Below, piece after piece: positions 51,651-59,848 of a stretch of 64,000 nucleotides of DNA. Under the pieces are notes generated by a model. That model was given only the letters and a program-made list of their open reading frames with translations, searched no databases and had not been told where the DNA came from. The position numbers were made by a program, and so were the translations under genes. Each line of letters starts with the position of its first letter. Positions within the stretch are counted from its first letter, which is position 1. This DNA comes from Chloroflexota bacterium (GTDB lineage Bacteria > Chloroflexota > Anaerolineae > Anaerolineales > Villigracilaceae), in assembly GCA_021414245.1 (NCBI GenBank), contig JAIOOU010000004.1, forward strand, positions 124,001-188,000, written 5' to 3'.

Positions 51651-52112
51651 TCACTCTTCCGTCACCACCAATGTAACGCGGTATTCCGAGTCCCTGATAG
51701 GCCCGGTTGATCGGACAGGATAAGGCAGTACGCCTGTCACCCGGATCAAATAGCCCGCGTGGACTGCACGGTCCGCAACCCCTTCAAACGCCAGACCGGG
51801 TGCGCGGCCGTTGTTATCGGTAAAGGTCTGCAGGTCGATGGCAACCGGGTCCCCATCGCCTTTTTGAACGGAGAGGGAAATGGAGACCGGTCCGCTGACG
51901 GCACATTCGATATCACTCGGGCAACGCTCATCGCCGGCCACTCCGATCAGTCGAATGGTCAAGTCCGCGTCCGTGAGCAGGGCGGATTGCCCCGGGGCCA
52001 ACGTGAATTCCACATCCTGCGAAGCAGCCACGGGCGGAGGGGGAGTCGCGGGCCGGCAGGCCGTCAACAGGACCGCCAGAATGATGAACATATTCAGAAG
52101 GCCAGATTTCAT
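51651..52112 (-). CDS. Lipoprotein of unknown function
   Basis: 153 residues. Signal peptide with lipobox LLTAC, a Pro-rich spacer (PATPPPP), then a beta-rich domain with a Cys pair (ERCPSDIECA) and GYLIRVTGVLPYPVR. The CPSDIECA pattern around a conserved Cys pair recurs in secreted bacterial proteins of unknown role. AGGAGG lies before the ATG. It follows the phosphotransferase gene by 15 bases and may be co-transcribed with it. Confidence 0.78.
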   Translation of the reverse strand: MKSGLLNMFIILAVLLTACRPATPPPPVAASQDVEFTLAPGQSALLTDADLTIRLIGVAGDERCPSDIECAVSGPVSISLSVQKGDGDPVAIDLQTFTDNNGRAPGLAFEGVADRAVHAGYLIRVTGVLPYPVRSTGPIRDSEYRVTLVVTEE

Positions 52113-52127
52113 CCAGAGTCCTCCTTT

Positions 52128-53141
52128 TTAGTTTCCCAGTTTTTTTTCGTATTCAAGAAATTCACGCAGCAGTTCGGGCACAATGTAGTCGTATTTTTCT
52201 CGGAAGGGCTCCGCCAGCCGGGAGACCGTCTGGTGCCACGAAAGCGCCTTGACGATCGAAGCCACACAGCGGGATATCGCGAAGGCGGACAGCAGGTTTT
52301 CCATCGAGGCAAATCGCTGCCAGGGCTGAAGATATACATGCAACAATGAATTCATTTCCGGGGTGAAGGAATAATCCTCGAGGTTCAGCGAGATCTCGAT
52401 GCTGACGAAGAGGGTCCGCAGGGACATGAAGGGATGGCTGATGCAGGCGTCGCCCCAGTCAAAGAGCGTGATGCGTCCATCTTTTACAAGCACATTGCCA
52501 TCATGAAAATCCCCATGATTGAGGGTCTCGGGGATCCCGAAGGCAGCCAGGTCCCTGCACATGCGGGTAAAGCGCGGCCCGGCCTCCTGCACAAGACCGA
52601 ACTCATCGGAGGTTAACCCTCTCGGCAGGTCCACGCGCAGGCTATCGGCTTCCGTCAACAACCATGAATACAGGCCCGGCAGATTTTCAAGTCTCCAATC
52701 CGGAATGCCAAGCTCCAGCAATTCAGATTGGTGATCCACCAGCCCCACTTGAAGTTCAGAGAAGAGCGCGATGACCGGCTTCCACGGAGCAATATCCTGG
52801 GTGGGCCGGATCGAGGCCCGCAGCGGTTCACCGCCATCGCGCATCAACATCCAGCCGCGGCTTGTGTCAACGGCTGCAAGCTCGGGCATGCATTGCGGGT
52901 ACAGTCCGGCCACTTTATGGGTGAGTGCAGCTTCATAAATAGTCTCTGTCGCAGTGGCTTTGAAAAACAGGTTACCTTGATCGGTGGGAACGCGCAGCAC
53001 CGTGGACCAGGGATAAATGTGCGGCTGTTCGAATGAGCCGGTGATATTGATTTGCTGACGGGCGGTCTCGGCCTGAATCCAATCACGGACCTGTCCTAGC
53101 CAGGCCTGATCCTCCCAATGCAGTTTCGGTTGCTCTGACAT
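52128..53141 (-). CDS. APH-family phosphotransferase
   Basis: 337 residues with the kinase-like fold of aminoglycoside/choline phosphotransferases. LFFKATATETIYEA is the ATP-binding strand with its Lys, LNHGDFHDGNVLV holds the catalytic Asp and Asn of the Brenner motif, and ITLFDWGDA has the metal-binding Asp. It transfers phosphate from ATP to a hydroxyl of a small molecule; the family covers antibiotics, choline, sugars and amino sugars, and no resistance role is implied. GGAGC lies before the ATG. It follows the VOC gene by 12 bases. Confidence 0.86.
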   Translation of the reverse strand: MSEQPKLHWEDQAWLGQVRDWIQAETARQQINITGSFEQPHIYPWSTVLRVPTDQGNLFFKATATETIYEAALTHKVAGLYPQCMPELAAVDTSRGWMLMRDGGEPLRASIRPTQDIAPWKPVIALFSELQVGLVDHQSELLELGIPDWRLENLPGLYSWLLTEADSLRVDLPRGLTSDEFGLVQEAGPRFTRMCRDLAAFGIPETLNHGDFHDGNVLVKDGRITLFDWGDACISHPFMSLRTLFVSIEISLNLEDYSFTPEMNSLLHVYLQPWQRFASMENLLSAFAISRCVASIVKALSWHQTVSRLAEPFREKYDYIVPELLREFLEYEKKLGN

Positions 53142-53153
53142 GATTGTCTGCTC

Positions 53154-53501
53154 CTACATCATCTGCAGGCCGATCAAATTCCCGTCTGGGGCGGCGATGA
53201 AGGCAAAGGCGCCCGTGCCCATTTGCATTCTGGGCGCAACGATCTTGCCGCCCAGGCTTTCCGCTTTCGACAGGATCGCATCGATATCGGTGACGCGCAC
53301 AGAGACGCTCGGCGTTCCACCGGCGCGCATCTGATCAGATTTCATAATCCCCACGCTAACTCCGCCGCCTTCGGACATGTAGATCATGTATTCCGGTGTG
53401 AAGGCCTGGAATTCCCAGCCGAACAATTGATTAAGGAATCTTTGCATCAGTTCAGGGGCGGGTGTGCCCCATTCGACATGACAGATGAAGGGTGTGGTCA
53501 T
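53154..53501 (-). CDS. VOC-superfamily (glyoxalase/bleomycin-like) protein
   Basis: About 115 residues, one vicinal-oxygen-chelate domain of two beta-alpha-beta modules: FICHVEWGTPAPELMQRFL, FGWEFQAF, SVSVRVTDIDAIL and FAFIAAPDGNLIGLQ. The metal sites are only partly visible (His in the first strand), so it may be a binding protein rather than an enzyme. ATG 53501 has GGAGAACTG in front of it; the longer frame to 53621 overlaps the sulfurtransferase gene and is not used. Together with the sulfurtransferase before it (68-base gap) and the APH gene after it, it is probably part of one transcript. Confidence 0.85.
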   Translation of the reverse strand: MTTPFICHVEWGTPAPELMQRFLNQLFGWEFQAFTPEYMIYMSEGGGVSVGIMKSDQMRAGGTPSVSVRVTDIDAILSKAESLGGKIVAPRMQMGTGAFAFIAAPDGNLIGLQMM

Positions 53502-53569
53502 CAGTTCTCCGGTTGGTTTGAAAAATCTTTCGTTGATATCGAACGAGGATGTTTTCGAAAAAACGGGCG

Positions 53570-54433
53570 TTAGTCCGTTTCCACAGGCAGCCCCGAGGAA
53601 GACTGTCCCCACTCGCTCCACGAGCCGTCATAGACCGAGAGGTTTGAATATCCCGCCAGCTCCGCCGCAAGCGCGTCAATGCAGGCAGTCACACCGGAGC
53701 CGCAGCTGAAGATCAATTTCTGATCCTTATGTATGATGTTTGAAAAAATGGAGTCAAGTTGTGGCGCAGGCAGCAGAAACCCGTCCACGACAACACTTGC
53801 GTATGGCAGATTGATCGAATTGGGGATGTGGCCGCCGTGCAAACCGGCGCGTGGTTCAGGGTCGATGCCTTTGAAACGGCCTTCGGAGCGGGCGTCAATC
53901 ACGGCATAGCGCGGATCGGAGATCGCTTCGAGCACCTGATCCGAGTTCGTGAAGAGTTCGGGATGTGACCGGGCGACGAAATCTCCGCGCTGCCGGGCGA
54001 ATTTTTCGGGTTCCTTTTTTTCCAGTGCGTGGCCAGCCTTTTCCCAGGCCGGCAGGCCGCCATCCAGGACAGCCACTTGGGCATGTCCCATGGCGCGGAA
54101 CATCCACCAGGCCCGCGGACTGGAAAACACGCCCGTACGGTCATAGACCACGATGGCGCTGTCTTGATGGATGCCAAGTTTTTGTATTTCCTGTGTGAAG
54201 AATTCCGGGGATGGCATCATGTGCGGCAGGTCGGTGTTTTTATCGCGGATGTCATTATCAAAATCAAAACGCCTCGCGCCTTTGATGCAGGCTGGAGTTT
54301 CCAGGGAGGTATCGCGGGTTCCCGCAAAGACCGGTTTCATGCTGGCATCCAGAATGACGAGGTTGTCGTCGTTTAAATGTTCAGCCAGCCATTGCACGGA
54401 TACGAGGGAGGAAGTGATTTTTGCTTTTGACAT
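53570..54433 (-). CDS. Thiosulfate/3-mercaptopyruvate sulfurtransferase
   Basis: 287 residues, two rhodanese domains in tandem. The first is a non-catalytic-looking domain (VYDRTGVFSSPRAWWMFRAM at its loop), the second has the active loop CGSGVTAC, the 3-mercaptopyruvate/thiosulfate type. It moves sulfane sulfur to cyanide, thiols or proteins in the cytoplasm. Length and motifs match the SseA family. The ATG follows ACCTGATG and has only a weak ribosome site. A perfect hairpin lies upstream at 54496-54536. Confidence 0.93.
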   Translation of the reverse strand: MSKAKITSSLVSVQWLAEHLNDDNLVILDASMKPVFAGTRDTSLETPACIKGARRFDFDNDIRDKNTDLPHMMPSPEFFTQEIQKLGIHQDSAIVVYDRTGVFSSPRAWWMFRAMGHAQVAVLDGGLPAWEKAGHALEKKEPEKFARQRGDFVARSHPELFTNSDQVLEAISDPRYAVIDARSEGRFKGIDPEPRAGLHGGHIPNSINLPYASVVVDGFLLPAPQLDSIFSNIIHKDQKLIFSCGSGVTACIDALAAELAGYSNLSVYDGSWSEWGQSSSGLPVETD

Positions 54434-54493
54434 CAGGTCACCTGTTTTGATTGATTTTGAAAATTATACGATAGGTTTGGCTGCGAAATTCAT

Positions 54494-54536
54494 TAACAAA
54501 AAAGAGCGGGTCGTCCTGCAGGACGACCCGCTCTTT
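54494..54536 (-). terminator. Rho-independent terminator after the aminotransferase gene
   Basis: A perfect 16-bp stem, AAAGAGCGGGTCGTCC (54501-54516) with GGACGACCCGCTCTTT (54521-54536), and a TGCA loop. On the minus strand it is followed by a T-run (complement of the As at 54498-54503). It starts 22 bases after the aminotransferase stop. Confidence 0.92.
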
Positions 54537-54558
54537 AAATCCTTTGCAGGATGTGCTG

Positions 54559-55737
54559 TTATCCGTGCCTGGACATGAATCTTTCCATGCGATGCAGGGC
54601 TTCCTCGATCTTGCTGTATTCCGTGGCGTAACAGGCGCGCACGAAGCCGTCTCCGCCGGGGCCGAAGGCATTGCCCGGTACAACGGCGACCCCTTCCTCG
54701 CGCAGCAATGTTTCGGCGAAGGTCTCGTCGTCCATGCCGGAGGCCTTGATGTTGGGGAAGGTGTAGAAGGCGCCGCGCGGTTCAAAGGTGGAAAGGCCGA
54801 GGCGGTTCAATCCGTTGACCAATAGCTGGCGGCGGCGGTCATACTCCGCCACCATTTCCAGCACATACGGTTCGCCGGTCTTCAAGGCTTCAATGGCGGC
54901 GTCCTGTGCGGTGGTCGGCGCGGACATGATCGTGTATTGATGAATACGCACCATGCCCTGGATGATGTCGGATGGTCCGCAGGCGTAGCCGATACGCCAG
55001 CCGGTCATTGCGTAATCCTTTGAGAAACCGCCCAGCAAAATGGTGCGGTGCTTCAGCCCCTCGTCCAAGGCGGGGAAACAGACATGGTCGAAATTGTATA
55101 CAAGCCGGTCGTAAATTTCATCCGAGACTACGATCAGATCGTGTTTATCCGCGATCTTTGCGATCTCCAGCATGACTTCACGCGGAGCGACCGCACCGGT
55201 CGGGTTGGAGGGATAACCGATAAAAATGACCCTGGTGCGCGGCGTGATGGCCTTGCGAATATCGTCCGGGTCGATGGTGAAGTTGTTTTCAAGACGGGCG
55301 GGAATCTCGACCGGCACACCGCCCGCCAGGATCACCTCGGCTTGATATGAAACAAAGCAGGGTGTCGGGATGATGACCTCGTCGCCCGGTTCAAGGATGG
55401 CGGTAAAGGTCAGGTATAACGCTTCCGATACACCGACCGTGGCCACGATCTCCTCGGCCGGGTTGTATTTCACCTGGTAAAGTTTTTTCAAATTATCCGC
55501 AATCCCCTGACGGAGCTCCAGCTTGCCGTGGTTGGAGGTGTAGTGCGTCTCCCCGTTCTGCAGCGAGCGGATGCCCGCATCCAGGATCGGTTTGGGCGTG
55601 GTGAAATCCGGTTCGCCGATGCCGAGGGAGATCACATCCTTCATAGTTGCGACGATATCAAAGAATTTTCGAATGCCGCTTGGTTTTAGATCGGCCACGC
55701 GGCGGGCCAAACGTTCCGTGTTGCTAACTTCCTGCAT
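54559..55737 (-). CDS. PLP-dependent aminotransferase, class I/II
   Basis: 392 residues, fold type I. The PLP-lysine is in GFSKDYAMTGWRIGY; YPSNPTGAV and SDEIYDRLVY are cofactor-pocket signatures, and the N-terminal SLGIGEPDF and THYTSNHGKLELR are typical of the aspartate/alanine/aromatic aminotransferase group. It swaps an amino group between an amino acid and 2-oxoglutarate or similar; MalY/AraT-like or aspartate specificity cannot be decided. AGGAGG lies before the ATG. It follows a small unknown gene by 8 bases. Confidence 0.93.
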   Translation of the reverse strand: MQEVSNTERLARRVADLKPSGIRKFFDIVATMKDVISLGIGEPDFTTPKPILDAGIRSLQNGETHYTSNHGKLELRQGIADNLKKLYQVKYNPAEEIVATVGVSEALYLTFTAILEPGDEVIIPTPCFVSYQAEVILAGGVPVEIPARLENNFTIDPDDIRKAITPRTRVIFIGYPSNPTGAVAPREVMLEIAKIADKHDLIVVSDEIYDRLVYNFDHVCFPALDEGLKHRTILLGGFSKDYAMTGWRIGYACGPSDIIQGMVRIHQYTIMSAPTTAQDAAIEALKTGEPYVLEMVAEYDRRRQLLVNGLNRLGLSTFEPRGAFYTFPNIKASGMDDETFAETLLREEGVAVVPGNAFGPGGDGFVRACYATEYSKIEEALHRMERFMSRHG

Positions 55738-55745
55738 TGAGCCTC

Positions 55746-55955
55746 CTAAATGGGTTGTACGTGCCAGTCGTCTGAAATTTCCTGGTAGGTTAATTCAAAG
55801 GCAAAGCCGTTCACGGTCTTTACGCGGAACCCCTTTTCGCCGGGACCGCGCCAGCGCGCCAGAATTTCGGCGATCTCATATTGGCTCCCCTGCCAGTGCA
55901 GGGAAAGCGGTCTTTCCGCATATTCGGTATCTGAACGACATTCAACGATATTCAT
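55746..55955 (-). CDS. Small protein of unknown function
   Basis: About 69 residues, compact and soluble: RPLSLHWQGSQYEIAEILAR, then GEKGFRVKTVNGFAFELTYQ and DDWHVQPI. The strand-rich layout with WQG and a closing W resembles small DUF6504-like domains, though I cannot confirm that. ATG 55955 is assumed; a GTG at 55964 would add three residues. It is directly upstream of the aminotransferase gene (8 bases) and downstream of the nucleotidyltransferase gene (39 bases), so probably in one operon. Confidence 0.7.
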   Translation of the reverse strand: MNIVECRSDTEYAERPLSLHWQGSQYEIAEILARWRGPGEKGFRVKTVNGFAFELTYQEISDDWHVQPI

Positions 55956-55994
55956 GGTCTTCACGAAAAGAAAAGGACTGGAACCGTTCCTGTC

Positions 55995-57029
55995 CTACGG
56001 ATTTACAACACTGCTGTTGTCCCCAAGGTTCAGGCTGGAAGCCTCCTGCCTGACGGCCTGGCCTTCCACGCGACAGTTGCGGCCGATCAGCGAATGGGTC
56101 AGTGCGGTACGCAGGATCTGCGTGCCTTCTTCGATGATGCTGTCTGTGATCACAGCGGCATTGATCTCACAATTCGCCCCGATCGAGACATGCGGCCCGA
56201 TGACCGCGGCTTCCACCTTTGCTGTCGGGTGGATGAAGACGGGCGGTTCGATCTTAACTGTCGGCCGTTTCGCTGCTTCGGTCGAATTGTCGGCCCCCCG
56301 GTCCAGAAGGATGCGGTTCGTCTCCAAAGTGGCTTCGATCGTGCCGGTGTCCAGCCAGGTGCTGATCTGATTCGTGCGGACCTTTGCCCCGTGTTCGATC
56401 ATCAGGGTAATGGTGTCGGTCAGGAAGTATTCGCCCTTCAACATGATGCCGCGTTCCATCTGTTCATCGATCGCGGCCAGGAGTTTTTCGGAGCTCTTGA
56501 AGTAATAACATCCGACCACAACCAGGTTGTTGTCCAGACTTTGCGGTTTTTCGATGAAACGGGTGACCCAGCCTTCCTTGTTCAACTCGGCCACGCCGAA
56601 GCGGCGCGGGTCCGGCACGGGCATCACCCAGGCCACGCCGTCCGCCTGCTCTTTTGCGAGGAAGGAAAAATCCGTTTCCATGAGCGTATCCGAAAAACAG
56701 ATCATGATCGGTCCGCTTAAAAATTCCCGTGCCAGGGCCAGTGCGTGCGATTGGCCCTTCATTTCGCGCTGGACCACGTAATGCGCCTTCAACTGCGGAT
56801 ATTTTTCCTGAATGAATGGGGGAACCTGCATCTCGCCCAAATACGGGCCGAGGATGAAAATGTATTCGACATTTTCTGGGTTCGGCAGGGTCTTGAACAT
56901 GTCCATCAAATGTTCCAGGGAGGTCTTGCCGGCCACGCTGACGAGCGGCTTGGGTTTGCTCCAGGTATGCGGCCGCATCCGGGTGCCCCAGCCCGCCATC
57001 GGAATTACAACTTTGAGTGATTCGGTCAA
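55995..57029 (-). CDS. Sugar nucleotidyltransferase with left-handed beta-helix
   Basis: 344 residues. N-terminal NDP-sugar pyrophosphorylase domain with GWGTRMRPHTWSKPKPL, SDTLMETDF and EKPQSLDNN; the C-terminal quarter (about 250-330) has hexapeptide repeats of a left-handed beta-helix (VIGPHVSIGANCEIN, VITDSIIEEGTQI). It makes an NDP-sugar from NTP and a sugar 1-phosphate (glucose-1-phosphate thymidylyl/uridylyl type). There is no acetyltransferase active site, so the helix is probably regulatory or for oligomer contact. GAGGAATTC precedes the ATG. Confidence 0.9.
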   Translation of the reverse strand: MTESLKVVIPMAGWGTRMRPHTWSKPKPLVSVAGKTSLEHLMDMFKTLPNPENVEYIFILGPYLGEMQVPPFIQEKYPQLKAHYVVQREMKGQSHALALAREFLSGPIMICFSDTLMETDFSFLAKEQADGVAWVMPVPDPRRFGVAELNKEGWVTRFIEKPQSLDNNLVVVGCYYFKSSEKLLAAIDEQMERGIMLKGEYFLTDTITLMIEHGAKVRTNQISTWLDTGTIEATLETNRILLDRGADNSTEAAKRPTVKIEPPVFIHPTAKVEAAVIGPHVSIGANCEINAAVITDSIIEEGTQILRTALTHSLIGRNCRVEGQAVRQEASSLNLGDNSSVVNP

Positions 57030-57097
57030 CGAATTCCTCCAGTGAAAGATTTCAATGTTATTTTACCAAACGAAAGGGGGCCGCCTCGTGCTCCGGC

Positions 57098-58816
57098 TTA
57101 ACCACCGATCTTTTCGAGTTTTTCCATTTGTTCGACGATCAGGTCCGTATAAATCCCGAGCGTTTTTGCATCGAAGGAAAGTCTTGCGCCCGCCGTTTGA
57201 AACAACTCAGGCAGTGGAACCGTCGAACCGAGCGCCAGCGCCTTGCGGTAATCTTCGACGGCTTTCTTTTGATCTTTGAGCGCATTTGCCCATACCTGCA
57301 CCGCGCCCAATTGTGCGAGACCATATTCGATGTAGTAAAAGGGGGTAGTGTGAATGTGACCCTGTCTGTGCCAGTAGGTCTTTTTGGCGTCTTCAAATCT
57401 CCCATAGTCGATGCCGGGCAAGAAGCGATCCCACAATTCGCCCCATTTCTCGTCACACTGGACCGGATCCGAACTGTTTTGCGGATTCTCATAGATCCAA
57501 TGTTGGAAGGCATCCACGAGGGCCATGTACGGCCAGAATGTAATGATGCCTTCAAGATGTTCAAGGCGGGCGCGTGCGGCTTCGCTTTCCGTATAAAAGC
57601 CGCCATGTTCCCTGGTGATGTAGGGTGATGCGAGCAGTTCCATGGCCATGGAAGCCACTTCCGCGAACTCGGCCGGGACATACGTTTCAGCGCGTTCATG
57701 GAAATAGGGAACGGACATCGCTTCAAATGCGTGGAAGGCGTGCCCGCCTTCATGCAGTATGGTGGCTACGTCCAGGTGCGTGACGGTATGGTTCATGAAG
57801 ATAAAAGGCTTCCGACTCACGCCGTAGATCAGGTTGTATGCCCCGGCCGCCTTGTTCTTGCGGCTTTCCAGATCGAGCAAGTCCTCGTCGATTAAGGTTT
57901 GGAAATAGCCGCCGAATTTCGGGTGCACCCTGGCGAAAATGTCCCTTGTTTTGGATTTGAATTCATCCAGGGACTGGTACGGTGCAAGCTCGCTTTTGTC
58001 AGACGTGTCAACCAGTTGATCCCACGGGCGCAGCGATTCGACGCCTAATTTTTGCCTGCGTTTTTCATAAATCCGTGTCACTGCCGGGACAACCACCTCT
58101 TCGATCGCTTTGTGGAAGGTCTTGCAATCTTCGGGTGAATAATCGAAACGGAATTTTTGCTCCCAGGCATAGGAACGGTAATCCGGCAGGCCTGCGTTTT
58201 GGGCAAGCTTGAGCCGCACTTCCATGTATTGTTTCCATAAACGATGAATTGCATCCCGATTCTTGATGCGCGTTTCCGCGATCATTTTCCATGCTTTTTC
58301 GCGGATGGCGCGGTCTTTCCTTTGAAGCAGGGGGTACATTTGAGAGATGGTGCGTTCCTCCCCTTCCCAGAGCATGGTTTGCGCGCCCATGATCTTGTCG
58401 TACTCGCCGTTTAATTTCTGCTCCTCTGTGAGCAGTTCAAGATTGGCCTGGTTGAAGATGCCCGCTTCGGCACGCATCTTTTTTAAACCCATTTTGAAGT
58501 TTTCGGGTTGCAGGCCGCTCGCAAGAAGTTTTTCCTTTAGTTTTTGTTCCTCGGTTCGCGCCTGCGGCTGAATCGTTTCAATAAAATGATTAAAACTTTT
58601 TTCGATCTGTTCGTCAGCGGTGTATTGTGTGGTCGCGACAAACCGGCGGGTGTACTGCTCGTCCAGCCTGTCGGCAATCGCGGACCAGTCGGAAAGCCAT
58701 GCGGCCAGATTGTCCTTTGTTAAGTCTGCAGATTGCAGGGCCTTAAAGTGCGGCTCGTAATCCGCCCATTCCATGGCAAGAATGTCTTCCGGTGTGGTTG
58801 GTAGATTCTTAAGCAT
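57098..58816 (-). CDS. M3-family oligoendopeptidase
   Basis: About 572 residues, a thimet-oligopeptidase/PepF-like metallopeptidase. The zinc site is ILHEGGHAFHAFE (HExxH), with the third ligand expected in the following helix (YVPAEFAEVASMAMEL). GVSRKPFIFMNHT is also typical. It cuts short peptides in the cytoplasm. ATG 58816 has AGAGGAAA before it; the frame stays open to 59020 but that part is the antisense of the ChrA gene. No signal peptide. It lies 14 bases after the ChrA gene. Confidence 0.93.
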   Translation of the reverse strand: MLKNLPTTPEDILAMEWADYEPHFKALQSADLTKDNLAAWLSDWSAIADRLDEQYTRRFVATTQYTADEQIEKSFNHFIETIQPQARTEEQKLKEKLLASGLQPENFKMGLKKMRAEAGIFNQANLELLTEEQKLNGEYDKIMGAQTMLWEGEERTISQMYPLLQRKDRAIREKAWKMIAETRIKNRDAIHRLWKQYMEVRLKLAQNAGLPDYRSYAWEQKFRFDYSPEDCKTFHKAIEEVVVPAVTRIYEKRRQKLGVESLRPWDQLVDTSDKSELAPYQSLDEFKSKTRDIFARVHPKFGGYFQTLIDEDLLDLESRKNKAAGAYNLIYGVSRKPFIFMNHTVTHLDVATILHEGGHAFHAFEAMSVPYFHERAETYVPAEFAEVASMAMELLASPYITREHGGFYTESEAARARLEHLEGIITFWPYMALVDAFQHWIYENPQNSSDPVQCDEKWGELWDRFLPGIDYGRFEDAKKTYWHRQGHIHTTPFYYIEYGLAQLGAVQVWANALKDQKKAVEDYRKALALGSTVPLPELFQTAGARLSFDAKTLGIYTDLIVEQMEKLEKIGG

Positions 58817-58830
58817 GAGTTTCCTCTCTT

Positions 58831-59388
58831 TTACCTGTAGATCACAAAACCCAAAATTGCACCGGCCATCACCAGCCAGACCGGATTGATCTCCGTCAAA
58901 GTCAGCAGGGTAAATGCGGCGATGGCGATCAGACCCTTGTCCCAGTTTTGGACCAGGCCTTTTCCCCAGCCCAGCTTGCTCACACTGAAGACCGAATATG
59001 CCATCACGTAGGTGGTCCACAACAGCAGGCCCACGATGACAGGGCGCACGGCTTTTAGCATCGCGACCACGATGGGGCTGTCCTTGATCCCAAAAAAGAA
59101 AATGACCATGACCAACATCAATACGGTGGTCGGCAGGATCGTGCCGGAGACGGCTGAGATCGCGCCGAGTGTGCCGGCCATCTTATAGCCGATATAAGCG
59201 GAGACCTGCGGCGCGATCGGACCGGGTAATGCATTTCCGATGGCGAGCGCGTCTGCAAATTCCTCGGTGGTGACCCAGCCCATGTTGACCGATTCGCGCT
59301 GCATCAATCCCATCGAAGCGGGCCCGCCGCCCCATGAAAACAAGGCGACCCGAGAGAACACGATGAACAAACTCCAAAGCACATTCAT
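58831..59388 (-). CDS. Short-chain chromate transporter (ChrA family)
   Basis: About 185 residues, one CHR domain with about six hydrophobic segments. LFSWGGGPASMGLMQRE and ALPGPIAPQVSAYIGYKM are the family signature. CHR proteins export chromate (proton-coupled in tested cases) and the one-domain type usually works as a pair encoded by neighbouring genes. Only one CHR gene is seen here, so a partner may be elsewhere or it may form a homodimer. ATG 59388 is 2 bases after the NUDIX stop, with GGAGA at the right distance; a longer frame upstream is not used. Confidence 0.9.
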   Translation of the reverse strand: MNVLWSLFIVFSRVALFSWGGGPASMGLMQRESVNMGWVTTEEFADALAIGNALPGPIAPQVSAYIGYKMAGTLGAISAVSGTILPTTVLMLVMVIFFFGIKDSPIVVAMLKAVRPVIVGLLLWTTYVMAYSVFSVSKLGWGKGLVQNWDKGLIAIAAFTLLTLTEINPVWLVMAGAILGFVIYR

Positions 59389-59390
59389 TT

Positions 59391-59843
59391 TTACCATTCT
59401 CCAAATTGAGGATGTGGAAGATTTTCTGCATATTCCTGCAGGCGCAGGCGGTGTGAAGGCCAGAGGTCCCGGGGCAGTTCCTTTAATGGAAAGGCGCGCA
59501 CTTCCGCGATCTCCCCGTCCGGTTTGCCTTCGATGGAAAAGTCTTTGCACAAGAATACGATCCCATGATCGGTCTTCCAGTCCACAAAGCTGGTGTATGC
59601 GCCCATTAGAGTCACTGTACCCAGCTGCGCGCCTGTTTCTTCGCATGCTTCCCGTCTTGCACCCTGTTCGAGGGTCTCGCCGCGCTTCAGTCCGCCCCCG
59701 GGCATGAACCAGCCCGGGATATAGGTGTGACGCACCAGCCAGACCTTGTCCTCCTGAACCATCAGGGTGCGCACTCCGATTCGGACCGGACGAAAGAGGA
59801 AGCAATACATCCGGAAACCGAGGTAAAGCAAACGAATCAGCAT
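59391..59843 (-). CDS. NUDIX hydrolase
   Basis: 150 residues. The NUDIX box is complete: GLKRGETLEQGARREACEET with G-x5-E-x7-RE-x2-EE-x-G, binding Mg or Mn. N-terminal IGVRTLMVQEDKVWLVRHTY and MPGGG are usual. It hydrolyses a nucleoside diphosphate linked to another group; the substrate is unknown. The N-terminal 25 residues are hydrophobic (LLYLGFRMYCFLF), which may be a membrane-associated helix or a signal anchor, unusual for a NUDIX enzyme. It lies 5 bases after the aldo-keto reductase gene. Confidence 0.9.
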   Translation of the reverse strand: MLIRLLYLGFRMYCFLFRPVRIGVRTLMVQEDKVWLVRHTYIPGWFMPGGGLKRGETLEQGARREACEETGAQLGTVTLMGAYTSFVDWKTDHGIVFLCKDFSIEGKPDGEIAEVRAFPLKELPRDLWPSHRLRLQEYAENLPHPQFGEW

Positions 59844-59848
59844 TGTAT

